Positions 43,226-52,419 of a stretch of DNA of 64,000 nucleotides are shown here, piece after piece. The DNA lies in contig JAUJNX010000003.1 in assembly GCA_030447925.1 (NCBI GenBank), positions 372,001 to 436,000 of the forward strand, read 5' to 3'. The DNA comes from Egibacteraceae bacterium. Its GTDB lineage: Bacteria; Actinomycetota; Nitriliruptoria; Euzebyales; Egibacteraceae. The translations under genes were made by a program, and so were the position numbers. The notes beneath the pieces are model-generated. The model searched no databases. It saw only the letters and a program-made list of their open reading frames with translations, and was not told the origin of the DNA. Positions within the stretch are counted from its first letter, which is position 1, and every line of letters begins with the position of its first letter.

Positions 43226-44565
43226 TCACGGCACCGGGGTGAAGGTGGCGACGGTCTCGATCTGGGCCGTCTGGGCGAACTGGTCGACCGGGACCGCCGC
43301 GGTCAGGGCGTACCCGGCGGCGGTCAGCGCCGCCGCGTCGCGCGCGAGCGCCGCGGGGTCGCAGGCCACGTAGACGACGACCCGCGGGCCCAGGGCGGTG
43401 ATCGCCCGGCACAGGTCCGGCCCGGCGCCGCGCCGGGGCGGGTCCAGGACGACGACGTCGACGGCCGCGCCCTCGGCGACCAGCGCGCGGACCCGGCGCA
43501 GCGCGTCCGCCGCGGTGACGGTGACCTCCAGGTCGACCAGGTTGCGCCGCGCGTCGGCCGCCGCCCCCTGGTCGGCCTCGACCGCCTCGACGGTCGCGCC
43601 GTCCTCGGCCAGGGCCGCGGCGAACAGGCCCACCCCGGCGTGCAGGTCCAGGGCGGTGTCCCCGGGCCGCACGGCCGCGGCGCGCCGCGCGAGGTCGACC
43701 AGGACCTCCGCCCCCGCGGTGTTGGACTGGAAGAAGCTGCCGGGCGACACGGCGAACGTGCGGCCCGCGACGACCTCGTGCACGGTCGGGTCCCCGCGCA
43801 GCGCGATGGCCCGGCCCGGCCGCGGTGCGCGGTCGGGTCGCCCGCCGCGCCGGCGACGCGGGCCCCGCTCCGCGGGCGGGCCCTCCGGGGGCGCCGCGGG
43901 GACCAGCGCCAGCGGGACGTCCCCGGCCGGGATCTCGGGGATCCCACCCGGTCCCGGGGAGACGACCAGCGCGCGGTCGCCGGTGGTCAGCGACCGGCGG
44001 ACCACCACCTCCGCCGCGCCGCGCCCGCGTCGCCCGCCTCCTCGCGCAGGGCCTGGGCGGGCGGCGCGAGGAGGCGGCAGTCGTCGACCAGGTGCAGGTC
44101 GCGGCTGCCGGCGCGCCGCAGGCCCAGCCGGCCCTCCGCGTCGACCCCGAACCGCGCGGTGTTGCGGTAGCGCAGGTCCGCGACGCGCACGGTCTCGGCC
44201 ACCGGGGGATCGGCGATCTTGCCGATGCGCTGGAGCTGCTCCACGACGATCCGGCGCTTGAGCGCCGCCTGGGCGGCGGGGGCGATGTGCTGGAGCTGGC
44301 AGCCGCCGCAGCGGTCGGGCCCGAAGTGCGGGCACGGCGGGACGGCGCGGTCCGGCGACGCCTCGACCACCTCGACCAGCGCGCCGCGCGTCCAGCGGCC
44401 GTGGTCCTCCACCACGCGCACGACGACGCGCTCGCCGGGGACGGCGTAGGGGACGAAGCAGGCGCGGCCGTCGGGCAGCCGGCCCACGGCCTCGCCCCCG
44501 TGCGTGACGCCGTCGAGGGTGAGCGCGACGGGTGCGGCGAGCGGCGGGGCGGGGTCGGCGGACAC
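43226..44565 (-). CDS. TrmA/RlmD-type 23S rRNA or tRNA (uracil-5) methyltransferase (frameshifted)
   Basis: A TRAM domain (LTLDGVTHGGEAVGRLPDGR) precedes an Fe-S cysteine cluster (CPHFGPDRCGGCQLQH plus CRLL). The methyltransferase domain has SFFQSNTAGAEVL, LDLHAGVGLFAAALA, VVLDPPRRGAG and VYVACDPAALARD, whose cysteine is the catalytic nucleophile. These features define the TrmA/RumA family; the iron-sulfur cluster points to an RlmC/RlmD-like enzyme. The frame breaks once at about 44025-44035 in a CGC-rich run. GTG 44565 gives the expected N-terminus. First gene of the operon with dacB. Confidence 0.82.
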
Positions 44566-44715
44566 GATCCGCGATGGTACCCGCCTGCGCGGCCGCCCCT
44601 CCCTCGGGCAGGATGCGCCGGGGCGGCGGCGACGGAGGTCGGGGATGGGCACGGCGGCGGTGGCGGTCCGGGGCCCGCGGGGGCGCCGCGGTGGTGGCCG
44701 CGGGGACCGGCGGCC

Positions 44716-45555
44716 GTGGCCCTGGGGCCCGCGGCGGCGCCGGGCCTGGCGCTGGCGTCGATGGCGTTCGTCCAGGTCGGGGCGGCGGTGTCCCAGGGGC
44801 TGTTCGCGCGCATCGGGCCCGCGGGCACGGCGTGGCTGCGGCTGTCGTGGGCCGCTGTGGTCCTGCTGGCGATCGCGCGACCGTCGCTGCGCGGGCGCAC
44901 CCGCGGCGACCTCGGCGCCGCCCTCGCCCTGGGGGTCGCGTCGGCCGGGCTGACCCTGTGCTTCTTTGAGGCCATCGCCCGGATCCCGCTCGGCATCGCC
45001 ACCACCATCGAGTTCCTGGGCCCGCTCGGCGTCGCGCTGGCCGGGTCCCGCCGCGTGCGCGACGTCGTGTGGGTCGTCCTCGCCGGGGCCGGGATCGCCC
45101 TGCTCACCGAGGGCGCGGGCGCCGCCCTGGACCCGGTGGGCGTGCTGTACGCCGCCGTCGCGGCCTGCTGCTGGGCCGCCTACATCCTGCTGACCCAGCG
45201 CGTCGGGCGGGCCTTCCCGGGCCTCGGCGGCCTGGCGGTCTCCCTGACCGTCGCCGCCGTGGTGGCGGCGCCCGCCGGCCTGGCGCAGGCGGCCGGCGCC
45301 CTGGACCCGGGTGTCGTGGCCGCCGGCGCCGGCCTCGCGCTGCTCCTGCCGGTCATCCCCTACGCGCTGGAGCTGGCCGCGCTGCGCACGCTGTCCACGC
45401 GCGTGTTCGGCGTCCTGATGAGCCTGGAGCCGGCGATCGGGGTGGCCGTCGGCCTGGTCCTGCTCGGCCAGGCGCTGGGCGCGGCCCAGGTCGCCGCGGT
45501 CGGGCTGGTGGTCCTGGCCAGCGCGGGCGCGACGCTGGCGGACCGCGGGTCCTGA
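44716..45555 (+). CDS. EamA-family exporter (RhtA-like)
   Basis: About 279 residues form ten membrane segments in two EamA repeats. Characteristic stretches are FVQVGAAVSQGLFARIGPAG, TAWLRLSWAAVVLLAIARP, IPLGIATTIEFLGPLGVAL and FGVLMSLEPAIGVAVGLVLL. This resembles RhtA amino-acid exporters, so it may export homoserine/threonine or other small metabolites. GTG 44716 is the first reasonable start in frame. An ATG at 44645 in another frame could be the real start if a base is missing between them. Confidence 0.8.
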   Translation: MALGPAAAPGLALASMAFVQVGAAVSQGLFARIGPAGTAWLRLSWAAVVLLAIARPSLRGRTRGDLGAALALGVASAGLTLCFFEAIARIPLGIATTIEFLGPLGVALAGSRRVRDVVWVVLAGAGIALLTEGAGAALDPVGVLYAAVAACCWAAYILLTQRVGRAFPGLGGLAVSLTVAAVVAAPAGLAQAAGALDPGVVAAGAGLALLLPVIPYALELAALRTLSTRVFGVLMSLEPAIGVAVGLVLLGQALGAAQVAAVGLVVLASAGATLADRGS

Positions 45556-45641
45556 TCCTCGCGCACGACCGGGTCATCCGGCCGCCACCGGGGGGCCGGC
45601 CGCCGTTAGGGTACGGAGCAGCGCGACGGCAGGAGGACGCG

Positions 45642-47636
45642 GTGGTTCTCGACGTGCGGCGGCTCCTGGAGCTGGTCGTGGACGGCACGGGCACGGGCCT
45701 GATCGTCGCCACGCCGGACCGGGCGGTCCTGTGGGCCAACCGCGCCCTCGCCGAGCTCGTCGGGATGGAGGGCGACCCCACCACCCAGGTCGCGCCCGCC
45801 GTGCTGCCGCGCCTGGCCGCCGCGCTGGGTCGCGAGGGCGCGGCGCTGGAGTGGCCGCGCGGCGCCGAGCGCCGCTGGGTCGACGTCCGCTGCCAGCCCC
45901 TGGCCGCCGACGCCGACGGCGTCCCGCTGCTGCTCTACGAGGTCATCGACGCCACGGACCTGCACCTGCGCGAGGAGGCCGCCCGCCGCCGCGAGCTGCG
46001 CGCCAACCGCCTGGAGGCGCTGGCCCGGGTCGGCATGTGGGAGTGGGAGCTGGCCACCGACACCGTCACCTGGTCCGACGAGCTGCTGGCGATGTTCGGG
46101 CTGCCGGCGGGCATGGCGCTGGACTACCTGGAGTACCGGTCGCTGCTGCACCCCGACGACGTGCCCCTCATCGAGGGCACCCTGCAGCGCGCGGTCGAGG
46201 CGGTCGAGCCGTTCACCTACACCCACCGCATGTACCTGGCGGACCGCATGACCATGCGGGTGTTCGAGTGCTTCGGCGAGGTCGTCGCCGACGCGGAGGG
46301 CAAGGCCACCCGGGTCCTGGGCACCGCCCACGACATCACCGAGCAGCGCCGGATCCAGGCGGAGCTGGCCTACCAGGCGGAGCGCGACCCGCTCACCAGC
46401 CTGCCGAACCAGCGGGGCATCACCGCCCACCTGCGCGACTGCCTCGCCCGCGGGGCGCGTACGGGCGCGCTGCTGCTGGTCGGCATCGACGACTTCAAGT
46501 GCCTCAACGAGCGCCAGGGCGCCGAGGTCGCCGACGACGTGCTGCGCTGGCTGCCCGCGCAGCTGGTCCAGCACGGCCACCACGCCGCGCTCGTCGGGCG
46601 GCTCGGCGGCGACGAGTTCGCGCTCCACCTGGCCGACACCACCCCCGCCGAGGCGCTCGCCGCGGCGGAGGCGATCGTCGCGGGGGTGGCCGGGACCCCG
46701 TTCGCGGTCCGCGGCGGCCCGCTCGCCATCGGCGTCAGCGTCGGCGTGGCGCCCCTGCAGACCACGCCCGACACCGACACGCTGCTGGCCGAAGCCGACC
46801 ACGCCCTGCGCCGCGCCAAGGCCGCCGGGAAGGGCCGCGCCGAGCTGTTCGACGCCGAGCAGCGCGGGCGCCTGCCCGCCCGGCCCAGCATCGTCCGCCG
46901 GCTCACCGACGCGATGGCGCACGGCGGGCTCCAGCTCCACGTGCAGCCGGTCCTGGACCTGCGCAGCCGCTCGGTCACGAGCTACGAGGTCCTGCTGCGC
47001 CTCCACGACGGGATCGACCCGCCGCTGGCGCCCCAGACGTTCCTGCGCCAGGTCGAGCGCGACGACCTCATCCTGCGCCTGGACCGCTGGGTGGTCGAGC
47101 AGGCCGTGGCGGCCATGTCCACGCGCGCGGGCCGCGGGCGGGGGCTGCGCCTGGAGGTCAACGTCTCGGTGCGGTCGCTGGCCGACCCATCCTTCGCCGA
47201 CGACGTCATCGGCATGCTCAAGGCCGCCGACGTGGACCCGGGCCGACTGGGCCTGGAGATCCCCGAGCCGGCCTCCATCGCCAGCCCGGAGGTCGCCCGC
47301 CACCTGGCCGACCGGCTGTCGCGGGCCGGCTGCCGGTTCGTGCTCGACGACTTCAGCGCCGGCCTGGGCTCCTTCGTCCACCTCCAGCACCTGCCCTTCA
47401 CCGCGGTGAAGGTCTCCGGCGCGTTCCTCCGCCAGTCGCAGTGGACCCTGGGCGACACCGTCCTCATCGAGTCGGTCGTCGCCGCGGCCCGCGGGCTGGG
47501 CATGCGCACCGTCGCCAAGGGCGTGGAGCGCGAGTCGCAGGTGGGCCACCTCGCCCGGCTCGGCGTCCACCGCGGCCAGGGGTTCCACCTCGGCTCCCCG
47601 CAACCCCTCCCGCGGCTGCTCGGCCCGCGCGGATAA
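45642..47636 (+). CDS. PAS-GGDEF-EAL cyclic-di-GMP protein with degenerate EAL domain
   Basis: The 664-residue protein has two N-terminal PAS-like sensor regions (VDGTGTGLIVATPDRAVLWA and ARVGMWEWELATDTVTW with YLEYRSLLHPDDVPLI). The GGDEF domain has DPLTSLPNQRG, VGIDDFKCLNE and an intact RLGGDEFAL, so cyclase activity is possible. No RxxD inhibitory site precedes it. The EAL domain starts SYEVLLRL and keeps LEVNVS, LEIPE and LDDFSAG, but the usual AEGVE reads AKGVE, replacing a metal-binding glutamate by lysine. It is probably a poor phosphodiesterase. GTG 45642 follows AGGAGG. No membrane segment seen. Confidence 0.88.
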   Translation: MVLDVRRLLELVVDGTGTGLIVATPDRAVLWANRALAELVGMEGDPTTQVAPAVLPRLAAALGREGAALEWPRGAERRWVDVRCQPLAADADGVPLLLYEVIDATDLHLREEAARRRELRANRLEALARVGMWEWELATDTVTWSDELLAMFGLPAGMALDYLEYRSLLHPDDVPLIEGTLQRAVEAVEPFTYTHRMYLADRMTMRVFECFGEVVADAEGKATRVLGTAHDITEQRRIQAELAYQAERDPLTSLPNQRGITAHLRDCLARGARTGALLLVGIDDFKCLNERQGAEVADDVLRWLPAQLVQHGHHAALVGRLGGDEFALHLADTTPAEALAAAEAIVAGVAGTPFAVRGGPLAIGVSVGVAPLQTTPDTDTLLAEADHALRRAKAAGKGRAELFDAEQRGRLPARPSIVRRLTDAMAHGGLQLHVQPVLDLRSRSVTSYEVLLRLHDGIDPPLAPQTFLRQVERDDLILRLDRWVVEQAVAAMSTRAGRGRGLRLEVNVSVRSLADPSFADDVIGMLKAADVDPGRLGLEIPEPASIASPEVARHLADRLSRAGCRFVLDDFSAGLGSFVHLQHLPFTAVKVSGAFLRQSQWTLGDTVLIESVVAAARGLGMRTVAKGVERESQVGHLARLGVHRGQGFHLGSPQPLPRLLGPRG

Positions 47637-47704
47637 CCACCTCGGCGCCGCCACCGATCCATGGTCAACTGACGCCCGTCCAGTTCGCCATCGAAAGGTC
47701 AGCG

Positions 47705-48166
47705 ATGCGCTCTGCCCGGTCGGCCGTCCTCGTCCTCCTCGTCGCCTGCTGCGTCCTAGGTCTCGCACCCGTCGCGCTGGCCGAGGAGACGATCGTCGTC
47801 ACCGAGGTCACCACCGCGTTCGTGCCCACCGACGCCCCGCCCGCCGGACCCTCGGTCGGGGACTCCTTCCGCTTCCGCGCCGACCTGCTCGTCGACGGGG
47901 CCCCGGCGGGCACCAGCGCCGGGCGCAGCGTCACCATCGGCCAGGCGCCCGATGGCACCCTGACCGGCTACATCGTGGAGCGGCTGCACCTCCCCGGCGG
48001 GACGGTCGTGGCCTTCGGCGCCTACGACCAGTCGGCGCTGCTGGCGGGCGTCCCCCAGACCATCCAGGCCGTGGGGCTGGACGGTGACTACCGCGGGCGC
48101 AGCGGCACGCTCACCAACGCCCCCGTGCAGCAGGGCGTCGCCACGCTCACCCTGACGCTGCACTAG
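47705..48166 (+). CDS. Secreted allene-oxide-cyclase/dirigent-like barrel protein
   Basis: A signal peptide (AVLVLLVACCVLGLAPVALA) is followed by about 125 residues. GDSFRFRADLLVDGAPAGTS and VTIGQAPDGTLTGYIVERLH resemble the AOC/dirigent-like eight-stranded barrel found in actinobacterial secreted proteins. The mature part has no cysteine pair. Function is unknown; the domain usually binds a small hydrophobic ligand. The 3' end overlaps prmA on the other strand by 20 bases. Confidence 0.65.
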   Translation: MRSARSAVLVLLVACCVLGLAPVALAEETIVVTEVTTAFVPTDAPPAGPSVGDSFRFRADLLVDGAPAGTSAGRSVTIGQAPDGTLTGYIVERLHLPGGTVVAFGAYDQSALLAGVPQTIQAVGLDGDYRGRSGTLTNAPVQQGVATLTLTLH

Positions 48167-48950
48167 CGCTGCGCCCGCCGGCCGGGGGGCGGCGGCCGAC
48201 CAGCACGACCCACTCGCGGCCCGGACGGGCCACGACGGGCAGGCCCGCCCGGTCGTAGGCGGCCCGCCCCTCGCCGGCCCGGGGGACGCTGACGCCCGAG
48301 GCGATCAGCGTCCCGCCCGGGGCCAGCCGGTCCACCAGGACCGCGCCCAGCGCCGCGTGGGTGTCGGTGTCCAGGTTCGCCACGACCACGTCGAAGGCGC
48401 CCCCGACCGTCTCCAGCGACCCGACGCGCAGGTCGACGTCCACGCCGTTGGCGGCGACGTTCTCGCGCGCGGACGCCACCGCCAGGGCGTCGGTGTCGAC
48501 GGCCACGACGGGTGCCGCGCCCAGGCGGGCGGCCGCGATCGCGAGCACCCCGCTGCCGGTGCCGGCGTCCAGGACGGCGCGGCCGCGCAGGTCCAGCTCC
48601 TGCAGCGCCGCCAGGCAACCCGCCGTGGTCTCGTGGTGGCCGGTGCCGAAGGCGTAGCTGGGGTTGATGACGACCGCGCCGTCCCCCGCCGGGCGCCAGG
48701 GCGGGGTGACGGTGATCCCGCCGACGGTCACCGGCTCCAGCCCGCGCTTCCACTCCTCCAGCCAGTCGCGGTCCTCCACCGGCGACCAGGCGCCGTCGAC
48801 GGGCAGGCCGTCGACCTTGCCCGGCAGGTAGACGGTGACCTGCCCGCCCTCCTCGGCGATGCCGAGCAGGCCGGCGGCTTGCAGGGCGGCGAGGTGCCGG
48901 TTGACCTCGTCCAGGGTGCGCGCGGTGCGCAGCTGCCAGACCGGCGCCAT
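48147..48950 (-). CDS. prmA: Ribosomal protein L11 methyltransferase-like enzyme
   Basis: PrmA trimethylates L11 lysines with S-adenosylmethionine. The 267-residue protein has the linker WSPVEDRDWLEEWKRGLEPV and the hallmark INPSYAFGTGHHETTAGCL. SAM motif I is VLDAGTGSGVLAIAAARLG, followed by VAVDTDALAVASARENV and VVVANLDTDTH. In most PrmA proteins the last motif is NI(L/v), so this is slightly atypical. The N-terminal substrate-recognition domain is short. ATG 48950 overlaps the preceding stop by one base. Confidence 0.85.
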   Translation of the reverse strand: MAPVWQLRTARTLDEVNRHLAALQAAGLLGIAEEGGQVTVYLPGKVDGLPVDGAWSPVEDRDWLEEWKRGLEPVTVGGITVTPPWRPAGDGAVVINPSYAFGTGHHETTAGCLAALQELDLRGRAVLDAGTGSGVLAIAAARLGAAPVVAVDTDALAVASARENVAANGVDVDLRVGSLETVGGAFDVVVANLDTDTHAALGAVLVDRLAPGGTLIASGVSVPRAGEGRAAYDRAGLPVVARPGREWVVLVGRRPPAGGRSASAASG

Positions 48951-49773
48951 CAGTCGGGCAGGACCAGGGCGCCGGTGCGCGCCGGCGGCACCGGGGCCTC
49001 GCCGCGGACGCCGTCGGTCCACCAGCGCGCCCGGCGGGGGTGCAGCGACGGGCCGGGGCCGACGGTGCCGGCCAGCGCCAACCCCGCCACCGGCCCGGGC
49101 CCATCGGGGGTGGGGACCTCGACCGCCGCGGTCACGTCGACGCCGGCGGGCAGCCGCGCCCCGCCGGCCAGGGTGAGGCCGAACCCCGCCGACCAGGCCG
49201 CCGGGGTGACCACGAGCCCGCCGGCCCCGGCGGTCAGCAGGACCACGTCGCGCGCGCCCGCCAGGCCCCGGCGGACCTCCGGCGGGACGACGGTCGGCAG
49301 GGCCGGCGCGACCCCCGGCGGCGGCGTCGGGGAGGTCACCGTCCGCACCCGGCCCAGGGCGACGCGGGCGACCACCCGGTCGCGGGGCAGCAGCTTCTCC
49401 GGCGCCGCTGCGGCGCGTGGCGGAGCCAGGCGGGCAGGCGCCCTGCGTGGCGCAGCGCCAGCGCCGCGCCGGCCGCCAGCACGGTGGGGGCGTGCAGGAC
49501 CAGGCCGAGGGGGTCGGCGGGGGAGTACACGCGCGCGTTGCCGACCGCGACCACGGCGCCCCGGTCCGCCGCGGCGGGCAGGACGACCGCGCAGCCGGGC
49601 TGGCGGTCCAGGGCCGCGGCCAGGCCGTCGCCGGCGGGGGCGGCGACCCACAGCGCCTCGCCGTCGAACCAGGCGGGGGCGGGCACCACGTCGGGCGCCG
49701 CACCCCGGCGGCCCGGCAGCGCCACGAGGCACCGCGAGGCCGCCGCGAGCGCCGCCCGGTCGGATCCTTCCAC
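48950..49773 (-). CDS. Hypothetical protein, PNPOx-like split-barrel in part (frameshifted)
   Basis: The N-terminal part (SRCLVALPGRRGAAPDVVPA, then WFDGEALWVAAPAGDGLAAA) resembles pyridoxamine-phosphate-oxidase-type split barrels, which often bind flavin. The C-terminal part, in another frame, has KLLPRDRVVARVALGRVRTV, LAGARDVVLLTAGAGGLVVT and a tail ending ARTGALVLPD. The switch is near 49405-49415. No flavin-binding residues can be confirmed. GTG 49773. It is coupled to prmA by a one-base overlap. I would not assign a reaction. Confidence 0.5.
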
Positions 49774-49822
49774 TCCGCCTCCTCGCTAGGCTCGGCAGCC
49801 CACGCTACAGGAGCGCTCCCCG

Positions 49823-50194
49823 ATGTCCTTCGTCGCGATCAACGTCCTCGCCGTCCCCCCGGCCATGCGCACCGAGCTGGAGCGGCGGTTCGCCAACCGC
49901 GCCGGCGAGGTGGACAAGATGGACGGCTTCCAGCACTTCGAGCTGCTCCGCCCGGTCGAGGGCCAGGACGCCTACCTCGTCTACACGCGCTGGGACTCCC
50001 GCGCGTCGTTCGAGGCCTGGACCGCCTCGCCCGCGTTCGGGCAGGGCCACGCGCAGGCGTCCGCGCGGGGGCCGGCCGCCACCGGGGCGACCCTGTGGAC
50101 CTTCGAGATCGCCGAGGCGCGCAGCGCCGACCCGGTGCCCGCCGACGACGACGCCCCCCTGGCCCCGGTCGTGCCGCTGCGCTCCACCGACTAG
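49823..50194 (+). CDS. MhuD/IsdG-like heme-degrading monooxygenase
   Basis: The 123-residue protein has the antibiotic-biosynthesis-monooxygenase (ferredoxin-like) fold. It closely follows M. tuberculosis MhuD: VAINVLAVPPAMRTELERRF, DGFQHFELLRPVEGQDAYLV, YTRWDSRASFEAWTAS and a FEI strand. The catalytic Asn (INV), Trp (FEAW) and His (in GQGHAQASARG) of MhuD are all present. It could open heme to free iron in the cytoplasm. ATG 49823. The stop TAG overlaps the convergent TspO stop within CTAG. A longer acidic tail replaces MhuD's end. Confidence 0.82.
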   Translation: MSFVAINVLAVPPAMRTELERRFANRAGEVDKMDGFQHFELLRPVEGQDAYLVYTRWDSRASFEAWTASPAFGQGHAQASARGPAATGATLWTFEIAEARSADPVPADDDAPLAPVVPLRSTD

Positions 50195-50763
50195 CGCAGC
50201 GTCGGGCGGTTGCGACGCCAGACGGACACCGTGAGCGCGGCGGCGAACGTCACCCAGGCCAGGTAGGGGACCAGCAGGGCCGCCGCCGTGCGGTGGCGGC
50301 GGGCGAAGGCCGCGATGGTCGCGGCGATCGCGACCCACAGCACCGCGATCTCGACCACCGCCCACGCGGGCCGGCGCAGGCCGAAGAACACCAGCGACCA
50401 GGCGGCGTTCAGCAGCAGCTGCGCGCCGTACAGGCGCAGGGCCGGGTCCGCCAGCGGTGACCGGCTGGCACCCGGACGGGCGGGCGCTGCGCGCCAGACC
50501 AGCCAGGCGGCGACCGCCTGGGCCGCGTACAGCACGGTCCAGGCGGGGCCGAAGGCGCTCCTCGGCGGGGTCCACGGCGGCTTGTCGAGCCGGTCGTACC
50601 AGCCGCCGGGCCCCACCGCCGGGTAGGTCGTGCCCGCACCGGTGGCCGCGGCGGCCGCGGCCGCGGCGAGCGACACCACCAGCCCGGCCAGCGCCCGGCG
50701 GGGCGGTGGGGGCGCGGCGAGGAACCCGGGCGCCCCGCCGCCCATCGCGGTCGCGGGGCTCAC
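50191..50763 (-). CDS. tspO: TspO/MBR family protein
   Basis: Five membrane helices and family marks are present: the P/W-rich start GWYDRLDKPPWTPP, FGPAWTVLYAAQAVAAWLV, LLNAAWSLVFFGLRRPAWAV and a C-terminal VPYLAWVTFAAALTVSVW. TspO binds porphyrins and heme and can degrade protoporphyrin. It lies beside a MhuD-like gene, with convergent stop codons overlapping. The N-terminus has a longer Pro/Gly/Ala stretch before the first helix. GTG 50763 overlaps the upstream hydrolase stop by four bases. Confidence 0.9.
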   Translation of the reverse strand: MSPATAMGGGAPGFLAAPPPPRRALAGLVVSLAAAAAAAATGAGTTYPAVGPGGWYDRLDKPPWTPPRSAFGPAWTVLYAAQAVAAWLVWRAAPARPGASRSPLADPALRLYGAQLLLNAAWSLVFFGLRRPAWAVVEIAVLWVAIAATIAAFARRHRTAAALLVPYLAWVTFAAALTVSVWRRNRPTLR

Positions 50764-51503
50764 GCCCCACCCTCCGGGGCGTGGGCGGACGGGGTGGGCG
50801 CCGCCGGGCCCGGGGCGGGGTGGAGCCGCTCGGCGAAGAAGGCGAGCATCCGCCGCCAGGCGTCCTCGGCCGCCTCCTCCACGTAGCCCGCGGCGGGGAC
50901 GCGGTCGGCCACGAACGCCGGGACGGACCGGTTGACGAAGCCGTGGCCCGCCCCCGGGTACACGCGCACGTCGTGGTCGACCCCCAGCTCGGTGAGCCAG
51001 CGCTCCAGGCGCTCAGCGTGGGGGAGCAGGCGCCGGTCCTCCGCCCCGAACGACGCGACCACGGGGCAGGTCCCCTCCACCGCGGACCGGTCCTCGGGCA
51101 CCTGGCCGTAGTTGACGCCGGACACCGCGAACCGGTGGGCGACCCCCGCGGCCAGGGCGGAGCCGCCGCTCATGCAGAAGCCGACCACCCCGATCCGGTC
51201 GCCGTCGACGTCGGGGCGGCCCGCCAGCCAGTCGCGCAGCCCGCCGATCCGCGCCGCGGTTCTCCGGCCGCCGTTGCGGAACGCGTCGGTCACCGTGCGC
51301 GCGATGCACAGCGGGCGCGGACCGCCGCTGAACAGGTCCGGCGCCAGGACCGCGTAACCCTCGTCGACGAAGCGGCGGCCGATCCGCCGGATGTCGGCGT
51401 TCAGGCCGACGGCCTCGTGCAAGACGATCACGGCGGGGAACGGTCCGGTCCCCGCCGGGAGCTGCAGCTCCGCCGCCAGCCCCTCCACCCGCACCCGCTG
51501 CAT
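50760..51503 (-). CDS. Dienelactone hydrolase family protein
   Basis: The alpha/beta hydrolase has PAVIVLHEAVGLNADIRRIG, the cysteine nucleophile elbow VVGFCMSGGSALA, an aspartate in FGAEDRRLL and histidine in YPGAGHGFVNRS. These are the Cys-Asp-His triad of dienelactone hydrolases. It may act on lactones from aromatic breakdown or on other esters. The C-terminal tail (PAPGPAAPTPSAHAPEG) is low-complexity. ATG 51503; its stop overlaps the tspO start by four bases, so the two are coupled. Confidence 0.9.
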   Translation of the reverse strand: MQRVRVEGLAAELQLPAGTGPFPAVIVLHEAVGLNADIRRIGRRFVDEGYAVLAPDLFSGGPRPLCIARTVTDAFRNGGRRTAARIGGLRDWLAGRPDVDGDRIGVVGFCMSGGSALAAGVAHRFAVSGVNYGQVPEDRSAVEGTCPVVASFGAEDRRLLPHAERLERWLTELGVDHDVRVYPGAGHGFVNRSVPAFVADRVPAAGYVEEAAEDAWRRMLAFFAERLHPAPGPAAPTPSAHAPEGGA

Positions 51504-51606
51504 CCCCGGACCCTCCCTGGTCGCGCCGACGGTCCCGGTCTACCCTCCCGCGGTCCCCGGCACCGGTGCGAACCGCGCGCGCCGCGGTGAGCTAGCGTGC
51601 CCCGCC

Positions 51607-52419
51607 ATGCAGGCACGGGCGAGCATCGACGGCGTGGTGACCCCCCTGGCGGAAGCGCGGATCCCGGTCACCGACCAGGGCGTCGCCCGCGGGGACGGCG
51701 GGTTCGAGACCGTGGGGGTCTGGGACGGCCGCCCGTTCCGGCTGGACGACCACCTGCGCCGCCTGGCCGGGACCCTCGCGGCCATCGGCCTGCCGCCCGC
51801 CGACCTGGCCGGCCTGCGGGCCGAGGCGCTGCGCCTGCTCGAGGGCTGGGAGGGCGACGGCGCCCTGCGCTGCTACCTGACCGCGTCCGGCACGCGCATC
51901 CTCACGTTGTCACCGCCGCCCGAGCGTCCCGGGGTCCGCCACCTGGTCCCGCTGCCCGCACCGTGGATCCGGCCCGTTGGCACCTACGCGCTGGCGGGGG
52001 CCAAGACCATGAGCTACCTGCCGAACATGGCCGCGACGCGGGCCGCCGCGGCCGCGGGCGGTGACGACGCGCTGCTGGTGTCGCTGGAGGGCACCGTGCT
52101 GGAGGGCCCGACGTTCGCCGTGCTGTGGGTCGACGGCGACGTCGTGCGCGCGCCGGCGGTCGAGCTGGGCATCGTGGACTCGATCAGCCGGCGCACCGTC
52201 CTGGCGGCGGCGGGCGCCGCGGGGATGGAGGTCCGCACCGGCGCCCATCCCCTGGCCGACCTCGCCCGCGCGTCGGAGTTCCTGGTCTGCTCCTCGGTGC
52301 GCGACGTGCTGGCGGTCGCCAGGGTCGGGAACCTCGTGCTCGACGGCCCCACGCCGGTCCGCGACCTGCTGTCCAAGGCCCTGACCGCCGCCCGCCGCGG
52401 GACGGCGGCGGGCGCCTAG
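51607..52419 (+). CDS. Class IV aminotransferase (PabC/D-amino-acid/branched-chain type)
   Basis: The 270-residue PLP enzyme has VTDQGVARGDGGFETVGVW, the arginine in LDDHLRRLAGTL, the PLP lysine in AGAKTMSYLPNMAA, and DDALLVSLEGTVLEGPTFAV. LGIVDSISRRTVL and FLVCSSVRDVLAV complete the family. It could be aminodeoxychorismate lyase, D-amino-acid transaminase or a branched-chain aminotransferase; sequence alone does not decide. The stop codon TAG lies at an IS target (CTAG, 52416-52419), where the adjacent IS5 element begins. Confidence 0.88.
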   Translation: MQARASIDGVVTPLAEARIPVTDQGVARGDGGFETVGVWDGRPFRLDDHLRRLAGTLAAIGLPPADLAGLRAEALRLLEGWEGDGALRCYLTASGTRILTLSPPPERPGVRHLVPLPAPWIRPVGTYALAGAKTMSYLPNMAATRAAAAAGGDDALLVSLEGTVLEGPTFAVLWVDGDVVRAPAVELGIVDSISRRTVLAAAGAAGMEVRTGAHPLADLARASEFLVCSSVRDVLAVARVGNLVLDGPTPVRDLLSKALTAARRGTAAGA

